Shown here: in pieces, positions 24,401 to 33,687 of the stretch
How the letters are laid out: each line of letters opens with the position of its first letter
Position numbering within the stretch: the first letter of the stretch is position 1
Source of the DNA: Hyphomicrobiales bacterium
GTDB taxonomy: Bacteria > Pseudomonadota > Alphaproteobacteria > Rhizobiales > Aestuariivirgaceae
Reading direction: 5' to 3'
Length of the DNA stretch: 49,630 nt
NCBI GenBank assembly: GCA_023266715.1
Contig: JAHFPK010000002.1
Coordinates: forward strand, 1-49,630
Program-made: the position numbers and the translations under genes
The notes under the pieces: model-generated
Databases searched by the model: none
Told to the model about the DNA's origin: nothing
What the model saw: only the letters and a program-made list of their open reading frames with translations

Positions 24401-24901
24401 GTGAAAAACGTCATCTATTTCCTTGTCGTTTTGCTCAGTCTCACTGGCTGTGGCTATAAACCGCTTTATTCGTCAGGCAGCGATGGCCGCGGCGTTGTTG
24501 CTTCGCTATCCTCAATAGCAATCCTGGAGCCTGATAGCAGGGCGGGCCAGCTTGTGAGAAACAGTCTGCTTTCGTCCATGCGGCCCGCCGGCACCGCCCA
24601 GGAAAACCTCTATAAGCTTGTCCTGAAATCTCAGGTGGCAAAGTCATCGCTGGTTGATGAGACTCTTCCTGGCATTAAGCGCGTAAGAATGCGTTTAACG
24701 GTATCATATCAGTTGCTTGAGGCAGGCTCCGGTTCCGAAGTAAATTCAGGAAAAACATTTTCCGCCGTGTCCTATGATGTTATTCGCGAACCCATTGCCG
24801 ACTTGCAGGCCGAATCAAATGCCATGGACCGGGCTGCCCGAGAAGTTGCCGCGGATATTCATACGCGCCTTGCAGCCTATATGGCGGGTCGCGGAAGCTA
24901 A
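24401..24901 (+). CDS. lptE: LPS-assembly lipoprotein LptE
   Basis: This outer-membrane lipoprotein of about 166 residues plugs LptD and inserts lipopolysaccharide. The short signal ends in lipobox LTGC (C17), then GYKPLYSS, the hallmark of alphaproteobacterial LptE. The mature region has LVRNSLLSSM and later TRLAAYMAGRGS. GTG 24401 is the likely start. A TTG at 24395, directly after the leuS stop, would add two residues. The position between leuS and holA is the conserved one. Confidence 0.88.
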   Translation: MKNVIYFLVVLLSLTGCGYKPLYSSGSDGRGVVASLSSIAILEPDSRAGQLVRNSLLSSMRPAGTAQENLYKLVLKSQVAKSSLVDETLPGIKRVRMRLTVSYQLLEAGSGSEVNSGKTFSAVSYDVIREPIADLQAESNAMDRAAREVAADIHTRLAAYMAGRGS

Positions 24902-24927
24902 TAAACCCGCCAAAAAAGGTCGATAAG

Positions 24928-25968
24928 ATGGCGATCATGAAGGCGGCGGAACTGATCAGTCACCTTTCAAATCCAAAGAAAGCTCCAGGCGCCGTTCTGA
25001 TTCATGGTGCTGACCGCAGTGCTGTCTATGAAGTTTGTCAGCGTGTCGTAAAGAAAATAACAGTTTCAAGTGATGAAACACTGAATGTGTCCCGCTTGAC
25101 GGAAGCCCAAGTCGTCAGTTCGCCGGGGCGCCTTTTCGAGGAGTTTTCATCCATATCTATGTTTGGAGGAAATCGCGTCATTTGGATATCGGGTGCCGGA
25201 GATGCTCTGACGAAACTAATTGAGCCCATCCTCTCCAGTGAAGCCCCTGGGAATCTGATTTTGATTGATACCGAGGCTTTATCAAAAAACTCACGCCTGC
25301 GTAAATTATTTGAAGCGAATTCGCGTGCCGCCAGTGTGGCGCTTTATGAGGAATCGCCGCATGAATTGCGGCTCCGGCTTGAACGCCTGATCAAGGCATC
25401 TGGATTGGAAATCGAAGAAGAAGCCATGCAGCGGCTTTTGGAATTTATGTCCTTTGAGCGTGCCGTTGCCGACAGTGAAACGCTTAAGCTCATCACCTAT
25501 TGCCATGGACAGGGCACAATAACTGTTGAAGATGTTCAGGCGATCTGCGGCGATACCTCCGACGCTTCAATGGATGATTTGGTGGATGCGGTTTTTGAAG
25601 GCAACTTGGATGACGTGGACCGTTACGTGATGTCGGTTGGTGCTTCTGCGAGCGCAGGTCGCGGAACTCTCAGCATGGTGTTGCAGCACATTGTAAAGCT
25701 TCAGGGAATGGCAACGCAAATCATCCAGGGCTCGTCCATTGACAGCGTGGTACATGCACCCCGCTTTGGAATCTTTTTCAAACGGCGCGCTTCCCTATCC
25801 CTGCAGCTAAGGATGTGGGATATCGACTCGCTCTTGAATGCCGAAGAAAAAATTTGCGCCGCAGTTTTGCTGACACGTCAACATCCCGATCTTGATGGCG
25901 CGATTATAAGTCGCACCCTTCTGGGATTAAGCCGTAGCGCACGGCTCAGGGATGCAAGAAATAACTGA
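24928..25968 (+). CDS. holA: DNA polymerase III delta subunit (clamp loader)
   Basis: This 346-residue HolA is the clamp-opening subunit of the DNA polymerase III gamma complex. Recognisable parts include ISHLSNPKKAPGAVLIHGADRS-like N-terminal sequence, MFGGNRVIWISGAGD, and the C-terminal collar domain with RRASLSLQLRMWDIDSLLNAEEKICAAVLLTR. AAGG about 9 bases upstream supports ATG 24928. It follows lptE by 26 bases and converges with parB, only 4 bases apart. Confidence 0.93.
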   Translation: MAIMKAAELISHLSNPKKAPGAVLIHGADRSAVYEVCQRVVKKITVSSDETLNVSRLTEAQVVSSPGRLFEEFSSISMFGGNRVIWISGAGDALTKLIEPILSSEAPGNLILIDTEALSKNSRLRKLFEANSRAASVALYEESPHELRLRLERLIKASGLEIEEEAMQRLLEFMSFERAVADSETLKLITYCHGQGTITVEDVQAICGDTSDASMDDLVDAVFEGNLDDVDRYVMSVGASASAGRGTLSMVLQHIVKLQGMATQIIQGSSIDSVVHAPRFGIFFKRRASLSLQLRMWDIDSLLNAEEKICAAVLLTRQHPDLDGAIISRTLLGLSRSARLRDARNN

Positions 25969-25972
25969 TTAG

Positions 25973-26836
25973 TTATTTTTTGCGTGTGAGCCTATGCGTA
26001 ATGCCGTCAAGCTGGTCAAGCGTCTTGTATTTGATCAGGAGTGTTCCGCCTTCCCGTCCCTGCGTTTTGATTTCAACCCGAAGGCCTATGGTCTCTGATA
26101 TTTGTTTTTCCAGGGCACGGATGTCGGCATTCTTTTCCGCCTTAGCCTTGCGGGAAGAAGTCGCAGAGTTGCTTCGCGTAAGCGTCTCCGCCTCGCGGAC
26201 CGAAAGGCCAAGGCTGATAATCTTGTTCGCAAGGTCGGCAGGCGAATCAGTGGCAACCAGCGTTCTGGCATGACCCGCAGTCAGTTTTCCCTCTTCTATA
26301 TAGGCGCGGACCGAATCCGGCAGCGTGAGCAGACGTAAGGTATTGGCAATGTGGCTGCGGCTTTTCCCAACCGAGTCAGCAAGTTGCTGCTGTGTATAAG
26401 AGAATTGCTCGAGCAGTTGCCCATAAGCCCGCGCTTCTTCGAGAGGATTCAAATCAGAGCGCTGGATATTTTCAATGAGCGCTATTTCAAGCGTTTCACC
26501 GTCGCTGAGTTCACGGATGAGAACTGGCAATTCATGAAGGCCCGCCCGTTGTGACGCCCTCCAGCGGCGCTCACCGGCAACGATTTCATATTCGCCATCC
26601 GAACGTTGGCGAACCACAATCGGTTGCAGCAATCCCTTTTCACGAATGGATTTTGAAAGATCCTCGAGTTCCTCCTCGCCGAATTGCTTGCGTGGATTAT
26701 TTGGATTGGAATGGAGCAACTCTATAGGAAGATGGCGCAGGCCTCGGAATTCTTCCGGAGAGGCCGCTTCGATGACATCATCGCCGATAAGTGCGGCAAG
26801 GCCTCGACCCAACCTGCGTTTTTGTGCCTGCATCAT
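25973..26836 (-). CDS. parB: Chromosome partitioning protein ParB
   Basis: This 287-residue ParB binds parS and spreads as a CTP-gated clamp to organise the origin for segregation. The N-terminus (KRRLGRGLAALIGDD) is the ParA-interacting basic stretch. The CTP-binding domain has PNNPRKQFGEEELEDLSKSI and GERRWRASQRAG. The helix-turn-helix region follows (YTQQQLADSVGKSRSHIANTLRLL, about residues 140-165, and LTAGHARTLV). A C-terminal dimerisation domain ends the protein. It is the last gene of rsmG-parA-parB. Two parS sites lie 1.5-3.5 kb upstream. Confidence 0.96.
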   Translation of the reverse strand: MMQAQKRRLGRGLAALIGDDVIEAASPEEFRGLRHLPIELLHSNPNNPRKQFGEEELEDLSKSIREKGLLQPIVVRQRSDGEYEIVAGERRWRASQRAGLHELPVLIRELSDGETLEIALIENIQRSDLNPLEEARAYGQLLEQFSYTQQQLADSVGKSRSHIANTLRLLTLPDSVRAYIEEGKLTAGHARTLVATDSPADLANKIISLGLSVREAETLTRSNSATSSRKAKAEKNADIRALEKQISETIGLRVEIKTQGREGGTLLIKYKTLDQLDGITHRLTRKK

Positions 26837-26908
26837 CGTTTTTTGCCCCTAAATACTGGATGGACTACAGTGGTCCATAAAATCCCGATTGTTCCGGAAG
26901 TGAATCGG

Positions 26909-27736
26909 TCAAGCCGCCCGAAGTTCACGCTCGCGGCGAATGACTTCCGATGCAAGTTTAATGTAGGCCTGGGATCCCGAACAGATGTTATCGTAAAGTA
27001 GGACTGGCTTGCCATAGGAAGGGGCCTCGGAAACTCTGACGTTGCGCGGTATGACTGTTTGGTAAACCTTGTCGCCAAGCACACTGCGAACGTCCTGTGC
27101 AACCTGGTCGGAAAGGCTGTTTCGCCGATCAAACATGGTAAGAACAACACCCTGAATGGTTAATTTTGGGTTAAGAGTTGTCCTGACCCGCTCCACTGTT
27201 TTCAAAAGCTGGCTGAGCCCTTCCAGGGCGAAAAATTCACATTGCAGGGGTACCAGTATGGCGTCTGCCGCCGAAAGTGAGTTGATGGTCAAAAGATTGA
27301 GGGAGGGAGGGCAATCAACCAGGATGTAGCTGTAACTGCGAGCCTTGTTTTGCTGCCGCGAGAGGCGCCCGATGGCATCGGCCAGCCGGTAGGCCTTGCG
27401 GTCAAAATCGGCCAATTCAAGTTCCGCGCCCAAAAGGTCAATGGTTGAAGGAACACAGTGCAGCCTTGGAATTCCTGAATCGACGATAACCTGGTCCAGT
27501 TCCGCCTCTCCAATGAGCACATGGTAGGAGGATTTTTGTTTGGGTCCGCGTACGATCCCTAGCCCGGTACTGGCATTGCCCTGGGGGTCGAGATCAACGA
27601 TAAGGACGGTCTCCCCAACTGCGGCAAGGGCCGTTCCCAGATTGATCGCCGTCGTCGTTTTACCTACCCCGCCCTTTTGATTGGCAATTGCAAGGATGCG
27701 GGGGCTGAAGGACTGAGTCTGCTTAAACACGGGCAA
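26909..27736 (-). CDS. parA: Chromosome partitioning ATPase ParA
   Basis: This 275-residue deviant-Walker ATPase forms the nucleoid-bound gradient that moves ParB-parS complexes. The deviant Walker A motif KGGVGKTT starts near residue 20 (ILAIANQKGGVGKTTTAINL). The Walker B-type segment is YILVDCPPSLNLLTINSL. The C-terminal IPRNVRVSEAPSYGKPVLLYD is typical of chromosomal ParA/Soj. Its start overlaps the rsmG end by 14 bases and its stop is 72 bases from parB, so the three genes form one operon. Confidence 0.96.
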   Translation of the reverse strand: MPVFKQTQSFSPRILAIANQKGGVGKTTTAINLGTALAAVGETVLIVDLDPQGNASTGLGIVRGPKQKSSYHVLIGEAELDQVIVDSGIPRLHCVPSTIDLLGAELELADFDRKAYRLADAIGRLSRQQNKARSYSYILVDCPPSLNLLTINSLSAADAILVPLQCEFFALEGLSQLLKTVERVRTTLNPKLTIQGVVLTMFDRRNSLSDQVAQDVRSVLGDKVYQTVIPRNVRVSEAPSYGKPVLLYDNICSGSQAYIKLASEVIRRERELRAA

Positions 27737-28349
27737 TCTCCTTTACCTCAAGAATGATACCGTCCGAATCGGTCATACTTGCATGCCTATTGATTGCACC
27801 CATTTTCCAGAATTTGGTAGCCTCGATCATTTCCCTGTCCACACCTTGTCCCTTGTGAAACAGACCAATGGCCCCCCGCTTCAGCAAGGGCTCGGCCCAG
27901 AAGAGCAACTTCTCAAGGGGTGCCAGCGCCCTGGCTGTCACATACTGCGGTATTTTTTCCGGCAAATGATCCTCAAGAGTTTCCAGCCGAATTTGGCGAA
28001 CACTCGCGTTGGCCTTTGTCTGCCGGATGGCCTCCCGTAAAAAAGCAACTTTCTTACCGTTGCTCTCATATAATTCCGCGCGGAGATTGCCCCCCAATGC
28101 CAAGACTAGACCGGGTATCCCAGCCCCCGACCCTAGGTCGGCGATTGCTTCTGCTTTGCGCATGAGAGGTAGGAGCTGCAGGGAATCCAGAACATGGCGC
28201 CGCCAGATATCCTCGATTGTCGACGGCCCAATCAGATTAATTTTCGTTTGCCACGTGAGAAGCAGCTCGACATAGCTTTCAATTTTGATGAGTGATTCAC
28301 GTGAAACATTCAACCGCGCCAACACGTCATCAGCAATATACTGAACCAT
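27723..28349 (-). CDS. rsmG: 16S rRNA (guanine-527-N7)-methyltransferase RsmG
   Basis: This 208-residue RsmG (GidB) methylates N7 of G527 in 16S rRNA. The SAM motif is IADLGSGAGIPGLVLA. Upstream NLIGPSTIEDIWRRHVLDSLQLL is the family hallmark. The gene starts 3 bases after the mnmG stop and overlaps parA. A parS site lies inside its first 60 bases of coding sequence (28293-28308), so the N-terminal codons also serve as a ParB-binding site. Confidence 0.95.
   Translation of the reverse strand: MVQYIADDVLARLNVSRESLIKIESYVELLLTWQTKINLIGPSTIEDIWRRHVLDSLQLLPLMRKAEAIADLGSGAGIPGLVLALGGNLRAELYESNGKKVAFLREAIRQTKANASVRQIRLETLEDHLPEKIPQYVTARALAPLEKLLFWAEPLLKRGAIGLFHKGQGVDREMIEATKFWKMGAINRHASMTDSDGIILEVKEIARV
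28293..28308. other. parS site 1 (inside rsmG)
   Basis: TGATTCACGTGAAACA matches the 16-bp parS consensus TGTTTCACGTGAAACA with a single change at base 3. It lies inside the rsmG reading frame, within 0.6 kb of the parA start and 1.5 kb of parB. ParB nucleation here would load clamps next to the par operon. The call rests on motif and context. Confidence 0.85.
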
Positions 28350-28352
28350 TCA

Positions 28353-30218
28353 TCAGGCGCTCTTGCGCTGATTTTGACGCTTGATGTGGCCCAACAAACA
28401 AGAAAGGGCCGCAGGAGTCATGCCCTCAATGCGCGAAGCCTGACCCAAAGTACTGGGCTTCACCCGCATAAGCTTTTGCCGGATTTCGATCGAGAGACTA
28501 GGTAGTCCCATATAGTCAGTATCAAGAGGCAGACTGACTTGATCTTCCCGGCGCAGTGCGATGATGTCTGCTGATTGCCGTGCGCTATATCCCGCGTAAA
28601 GTGAATCCGCAAACAATCCTTCCTTCGCAAAATCGGGTAAGGCCGCAACCTCGGGCCAAATCTCACACACGCGTTCAAGCCCTACTTCCGGCATGGCCAT
28701 GAGATCGAGAGCTGAGCGCCTTTGACCATCCTGATTGACCTTCAATCCGAGCTTGGCTGCCGTTGCCGAAGTCATACCCAGCTGCTCTGACAACCTGCGC
28801 GCGTCATTCAAGATGGTCATTCGCTCCGCAAAATGCTTCTGGCGATTCGAGCCGACAAGGCCCAAGGAAATACCCTTTGGTGTCAGTCTCTGATCGGCAT
28901 TGTCGGCGCGAAGTGACAACCGGTACTCAGCCCGCGAGGTAAACATGCGGTAGGGCTCGGTCACGCCACGAAGGACCAGATCGTCAACCATCACTCCGAG
29001 ATAGCCCTCAGCGCGGTCAAAACTGACCTCCTTCTGGCCACCCGCTTTTCGCGCCGCATTCAAGCCAGCGACGAGTCCTTGGGCTGCCGCTTCCTCATAA
29101 CCGGTCGTACCATTAATCTGGCCCGCCAAAGACAGACCGGGCAGGACCTTGACCTCCAGCCCGCTCGTCAATTCACGGGGGTCCACATAGTCATACTCAA
29201 TGGCATACCCTGGCCGCAGGATTGATACATTTTCCAACCCGGGAATAGTCCGGATAAACTGCTCCTGAACATCCTCCGGCAATGAGGTTGAAATGCCATT
29301 GGGGTAAATCGTGTCATCATCCAGTCCTTCCGGTTCAAGAAATATCTGGTGGGATGACTTGTCCTTAAAGCGGTGAATCTTGTCCTCAATGGAGGGGCAA
29401 TAGCGCGGCCCCGTTCCCTTGATCTGCCCTGAGTAAAGCGGTGAGCGATAAATATTACTGGCAATCAAGTCATGGGTTCGAGCAGTAGTCTGAGTGATGA
29501 AGCAGGAGACCTGCGGCGTTGTGATTGATTCAGTCAGAGTGGAAAACGGCGTTGGAATCTCATCGCCCTTTTGCTCATCAAGCGCGCTCCAGTTTATCGT
29601 TCGGCCATCGAGTCTTGCAGGCGTTCCGGTTTTCAAACGACCCAACTGCAGGCCTGCCGACCGCAACTGTTGTGAAATACCAAATGCCGGTGGCTCACCC
29701 ACACGGCCGGCCGGAATTTTTTTCTCCCCGATATGGATGAGGCCCGCAAGAAATGTCCCTGTGGTGAGAACAACAGAGCTAGCAAGTAGTTCTTCGCCAG
29801 CCTCTGTCGTGATCCCGACAACCCGGCCCTGATCAATCACAAAACCGCAGACGACCGCTTCAACAACACTCAGATTATCCTGGTTGCGGATTTCCTCTTG
29901 CATGCCAGCCCGGTAAAGCTTGCGATCCGACTGGGCCCGAGGCCCCCGCACCGCAGGCCCCTTGGAACGGTTGAGCAAGCGGAATTGAATTCCGGCACGG
30001 TCAGCAACCCGGCCCATCAGGCCATCAAGTGCATCGATCTCGCGCACCAGATGCCCTTTGCCCAAACCGCCGATAGCAGGATTGCACGACATCTCGCCAA
30101 TGGTCGAAAACTTGTGGGTGACGAGGACTGTCTTTGCGCCAAGGCGCGCAGATGCAGCAGCGGCTTCAACACCCGCATGGCCGCCGCCAATGACGATGAC
30201 ATCATACCTGCTGTTCAT
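28353..30218 (-). CDS. mnmG: tRNA uridine-5-carboxymethylaminomethyl modification enzyme MnmG
   Basis: This 621-residue FAD protein (GidA) works with MnmE to install (carboxymethyl)aminomethyl groups at the wobble uridine of several tRNAs. The FAD motif is VIVIGGGHAGVEAAAASARLG. GEMSCNPAIGGLGKGHLVREIDALDG and GIQFRLLNRSKGPAVRGPRAQ follow. The C-terminal helical domain contains REDQVSLPLDTDY, the conserved YxGY-like motif (SLYAGYSARQ) and ALSCLLGHIK. It lies between mnmE and rsmG, and a parS site is just upstream. Confidence 0.97.
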   Translation of the reverse strand: MNSRYDVIVIGGGHAGVEAAAASARLGAKTVLVTHKFSTIGEMSCNPAIGGLGKGHLVREIDALDGLMGRVADRAGIQFRLLNRSKGPAVRGPRAQSDRKLYRAGMQEEIRNQDNLSVVEAVVCGFVIDQGRVVGITTEAGEELLASSVVLTTGTFLAGLIHIGEKKIPAGRVGEPPAFGISQQLRSAGLQLGRLKTGTPARLDGRTINWSALDEQKGDEIPTPFSTLTESITTPQVSCFITQTTARTHDLIASNIYRSPLYSGQIKGTGPRYCPSIEDKIHRFKDKSSHQIFLEPEGLDDDTIYPNGISTSLPEDVQEQFIRTIPGLENVSILRPGYAIEYDYVDPRELTSGLEVKVLPGLSLAGQINGTTGYEEAAAQGLVAGLNAARKAGGQKEVSFDRAEGYLGVMVDDLVLRGVTEPYRMFTSRAEYRLSLRADNADQRLTPKGISLGLVGSNRQKHFAERMTILNDARRLSEQLGMTSATAAKLGLKVNQDGQRRSALDLMAMPEVGLERVCEIWPEVAALPDFAKEGLFADSLYAGYSARQSADIIALRREDQVSLPLDTDYMGLPSLSIEIRQKLMRVKPSTLGQASRIEGMTPAALSCLLGHIKRQNQRKSA

Positions 30219-30263
30219 GACGGTTCTCTAGTCCATGCAAGTCAATTGGTCAAAGCCGAAACA

Positions 30264-30279
30264 AGTTTCACGTGAAACA
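30264..30279. other. parS site 2 (mnmE-mnmG intergenic)
   Basis: AGTTTCACGTGAAACA contains the perfect 14-bp core GTTTCACGTGAAAC (30265-30278). Only the outermost left base differs from consensus. It sits in the 63-bp gap between mnmE and mnmG, 46 bases before the mnmG start and 6.4 kb from the proposed oriC. This is the strongest parS in the window. Confidence 0.92.
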
Positions 30280-30281
30280 GA

Positions 30282-31601
30282 CTATTTGCCGATGCAGAAT
30301 TCGCTGAAAATCTTTCCCAGCAAATCCTCAACATCGACCCGTCCGGTTACGCGTGCGATGCTGAAACAGGCCTTGCGTAAGCATTCTGCAGCAAGTTCAA
30401 TTTGGTCCGCCCCATACAAAAGTGAATCGTTGAGGAACCGAATCGATTCCTCAACGGCATCTTTGTGCCGTGTACGGATGACAGAAGCTTGTTCCATGCC
30501 ACCAAAGCGTTCCTTCACCAGCTTTTCAAGTTCACTAATGAGGTCTGCAACACCTTCCCCGGTTTTTGCAGATATTCTTAGATCTGTTCCCTGAGCCGGG
30601 ACATCCCCCAATAGGTCCGACTTGTTCAAAATCCTGAGTGTCGGTAGTGCCGGGTTTTCTATTTCTTCCCTTACATCTACCGATGACACCCAGACCATGA
30701 TATCACCCGCAACTGCCTCAGACCTTGCGCGTTGCATGCCGATATTTTCGATCTCATCACCTGACTCTGGCCTGAGTCCCGCAGTATCGGTCAAAATGAC
30801 GGGAACACCGCCAAGGACAATCGAAACCTCAATGACATCCCTGGTAGTGCCTGGATGGGATGAGACAATGGCGGCCTCACGGGCAGCAACCAGATTCAAT
30901 AAAGTCGATTTGCCGACATTCGGCGCGCCGGCAAAAACAACCTTGACACCTGATCGAAGTGCGCCCGCGCGATCTGCCTCCGCCGCAGCCCTTTTAAGAC
31001 GCGCGACCAAGTCCAGAGTTTGGGGCTTCACATCAAGAAGGGCGGCAGTGGCAACGCCATCCTCCTCGACAAAATCAATCGCTGCCTCTAGGCGCGCAAG
31101 TATGGCTATCAATTCCGTTCGCCAAACCTCATACTGAGAACTGGCACGACCGAGCATGTGGTGCATGGCCATACGCCTCTGGGTCTCAGTGCGGGCATGA
31201 AGCAGATCGGCAAGCCCTTCGGCCTCAACCAGATCCATCCGATCATTAACGAATGCCCGCCGTGTGAATTCCCCAGGCTCTGCCAGTCTCACGCCAGCGA
31301 CCGAACGAAACACATCGAACATCACGTCAATGACAGCCATACTGCCATGGACATGAAATTCTGCCACGTCCTCACCGGTAGCGCTCGATGGACCGGGCAT
31401 CCACAAGACCAGTGCCTGGTCAATGACCTCTCCTGAACCGGGAATGTGCAGTTGCCGCACACTGGCCAAGCGCGGTAAAGGTAAAGGACCTGCAAGTGAA
31501 GCAAGAACACTTCCGGCCTTACCCCCGGACACGCGGATTACGGCAATTCCGGCCATACCGGAGCCACTTGAAACCGCAAAAATTGTGTCAGAACTATTCA
31601 T
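30282..31601 (-). CDS. mnmE: tRNA modification GTPase MnmE
   Basis: This 439-residue MnmE (TrmE) is the GTPase partner of MnmG in wobble-uridine modification. The N-terminal tetrahydrofolate-binding domain has FAVSSGSGMAGIAVIRVSG. A helical region is interrupted by the G domain, with P-loop AGAPNVGKSTLLN, SHPGTTRDV (G2), DTAGLR (G3) and NKSD (G4). The protein ends in the catalytic FCIGK. It starts near a GATTCGAATC palindrome and diverges from the DUF255 gene. Confidence 0.97.
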   Translation of the reverse strand: MNSSDTIFAVSSGSGMAGIAVIRVSGGKAGSVLASLAGPLPLPRLASVRQLHIPGSGEVIDQALVLWMPGPSSATGEDVAEFHVHGSMAVIDVMFDVFRSVAGVRLAEPGEFTRRAFVNDRMDLVEAEGLADLLHARTETQRRMAMHHMLGRASSQYEVWRTELIAILARLEAAIDFVEEDGVATAALLDVKPQTLDLVARLKRAAAEADRAGALRSGVKVVFAGAPNVGKSTLLNLVAAREAAIVSSHPGTTRDVIEVSIVLGGVPVILTDTAGLRPESGDEIENIGMQRARSEAVAGDIMVWVSSVDVREEIENPALPTLRILNKSDLLGDVPAQGTDLRISAKTGEGVADLISELEKLVKERFGGMEQASVIRTRHKDAVEESIRFLNDSLLYGADQIELAAECLRKACFSIARVTGRVDVEDLLGKIFSEFCIGK

Positions 31602-31605
31602 TTCG

Positions 31606-31615
31606 GATTCGAATC
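31606..31615. promoter_or_regulatory. Overlapping GANTC sites between mnmE and the DUF255 gene
   Basis: GATTCGAATC is a perfect 10-bp palindrome containing two adjoining GANTC sequences, the target of the alphaproteobacterial cell-cycle methylase CcrM. It lies within the 53-bp divergent gap, 5 bases upstream of the mnmE start. The regulatory meaning is inferred. Confidence 0.4.
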
Positions 31616-31654
31616 GATACCAATAACCTTAAATAATGACCCCCGGGACGGCCA

Positions 31655-33685
31655 ATGTCTAAGAACCTGCTCGACCAAGAGACCAGCCCCTATCTTCTCC
31701 AACACAAGGATAATCCCGTCCATTGGCAGGGCTGGTCAGAAAAGACACTTCAGCAGGCCCAAGATAGCAACAAGCCCATTCTTCTTTCAATTGGCTATGC
31801 CGCCTGTCACTGGTGCCATGTCATGGCCCACGAGAGTTTTGAAGACCCGGTGACTGCCGACCTTATGAACCAGAACTTCATCAACATCAAAGTCGATCGA
31901 GAAGAGCGGCCCGATTTAGACCGCATCTACATGGCGGCCCTCCACAGCCTCGGGGAACAGGGAGGATGGCCCCTCACCATGTTCCTGACGCCTGATGCTC
32001 TTCCTTTCTGGGGTGGCACTTATTTCCCGCCTGAGACGAGATTTGGAAGACCCGGCTTCCGCCATGTCCTGACCGAAATCTCACGCATCTGGAACCAGGA
32101 AAGAAATAAAATCACCCAAAACGCCGAAGCTATATCGAGTGCTCTACAGCGATCCAGATATATCACCAGCACGGATCAACTTGCTAGCAATGACATTAAT
32201 CGGGCCGCTGATGTCATCATCAACGCCACTGACGCGCAATATGGCGGTCTGAAAGGCGCTCCCAAATTTCCGCAAGGCTCCATCTTCACTTTTCTCTGGG
32301 AAGTCTATCTGCGCACCCAGAATGAAAGAGCCCGAGATGCCGTCCTCACAACTCTCATGCAGATCAGCAATGGCGGGATCTATGACCATCTCGCCGGTGG
32401 CATCGCGCGCTATTCCACCGACCACAAATGGCTGGCGCCCCACTTCGAAAAAATGCTGTACGACAATGCCCAGTATGTAAGCCTGCTCACGCGTGCCTGG
32501 CTCAAGACCGAAAATCCGCTGTATTTTTCACGCATTGAGCAGACCGTTGAATTTGTCCTCCGCGAGATGACCGGCAGCACTGGCTGCTTTACCTCCAGCT
32601 ACGACGCCGATTCAGAAGGCGAAGAGGGAAAATACTATGTTTGGAGCCAGGCCGAGATACAACTGCTATTGGAGCCCCACGAGTTCGAAATATTCCAAGC
32701 GGCCTATGACGTTACGGCTTCAGGCAATTGGGAAGGCAACATTATTCTTAATCGAACCCACGACAAAACACCTGCCACGCCCGAGAACGAAAAAATCCTT
32801 GCGGGCGCCCGCGCAAAATTATGGGCGGCGCGCAACAGGCGTATACCACCTCAACATGACGATAAGATCCTTGCTGATTGGAACGGTCTCTTTATTACGG
32901 CTCTTGCGGAAGCGTCCCTGATATTCGATCACAAGACGTGGGCCAGCGCAGCGATAAAAGCCTTTTCTGAATGTCTCAATCTGTTCTGGAAAGACGGCAG
33001 GCTCCTTCACAGCCACCGCGCCAACAGCACGCGGCATCAGGGAACCACCGATGACTATGCAAATCTCATTACCGCAGCACTTGCCCTCCATAACCTGACC
33101 GGCGATCCGCTCTATATAGTCAAGGCGCAAGAGCTCACTGCAGCGCTTGAAGAAAGCCACTGGGACAACATTGCTGGCGGCTTCTATCACGCGTCGCAAA
33201 AGCACACGAAACTGCCCATCAAAAGTCGCACCATTGAAGACGATGCGACGCCCAACGCAAATTCTGTGATGATCAAGAATTACAACGATCTCTATCATCT
33301 CACCGGGGGCAACAACTTCCACACCAAAGCCGTGAAGATAGCTGAAGCATTCACATCAGCAGCAAAATCAAACCCCTTCGCAGCACCCGGTTTGCTCAAA
33401 AATACTCTCTTGCTGCAGGATACGATCCAGCTCGTTCTCACCAACGATTCAAATTCCGCAAAGAACGAAATGTTGTTGTTAGCGCTAAAACACACGGGGC
33501 TTGATGCAACGATTCACATAACTGGGACAAATTCAGACTTGCCAGCAAATCATCCAGCGCATGGAAAAACAGTGAGCAGCGACAAACCGACACTCTATAT
33601 CTGCCGGGGCATGACCTGTGCAAACCCCGCCATAAACACAGTTGAAACACTGTCAGCCCTGCGTTTATTGGGAATTATGGGCTAG
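31655..33685 (+). CDS. DUF255/YyaL-family thioredoxin-domain protein
   Basis: This 676-residue protein has an N-terminal thioredoxin-like domain with CHWC (C51, C54) in AACHWCHVMAHESFED and VKVDREERPDLDRIYM. A long (alpha/alpha)-barrel-like region with GGIYDHLAGGIARYSTDHKW, LAPHFEKMLYDNAQ and LADWNGLFITALAEAS follows. This is the conserved YyaL/SPATA20 architecture, whose biochemical role is unknown. It contains DADSEGEEGKYYVW, typical of the family. It is the only plus-strand gene between rho and mnmE, two bases from the convergent rho stop, and its orientation opposes replication from the proposed oriC. Confidence 0.9.
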   Translation: MSKNLLDQETSPYLLQHKDNPVHWQGWSEKTLQQAQDSNKPILLSIGYAACHWCHVMAHESFEDPVTADLMNQNFINIKVDREERPDLDRIYMAALHSLGEQGGWPLTMFLTPDALPFWGGTYFPPETRFGRPGFRHVLTEISRIWNQERNKITQNAEAISSALQRSRYITSTDQLASNDINRAADVIINATDAQYGGLKGAPKFPQGSIFTFLWEVYLRTQNERARDAVLTTLMQISNGGIYDHLAGGIARYSTDHKWLAPHFEKMLYDNAQYVSLLTRAWLKTENPLYFSRIEQTVEFVLREMTGSTGCFTSSYDADSEGEEGKYYVWSQAEIQLLLEPHEFEIFQAAYDVTASGNWEGNIILNRTHDKTPATPENEKILAGARAKLWAARNRRIPPQHDDKILADWNGLFITALAEASLIFDHKTWASAAIKAFSECLNLFWKDGRLLHSHRANSTRHQGTTDDYANLITAALALHNLTGDPLYIVKAQELTAALEESHWDNIAGGFYHASQKHTKLPIKSRTIEDDATPNANSVMIKNYNDLYHLTGGNNFHTKAVKIAEAFTSAAKSNPFAAPGLLKNTLLLQDTIQLVLTNDSNSAKNEMLLLALKHTGLDATIHITGTNSDLPANHPAHGKTVSSDKPTLYICRGMTCANPAINTVETLSALRLLGIMG

Positions 33686-33687
33686 GC

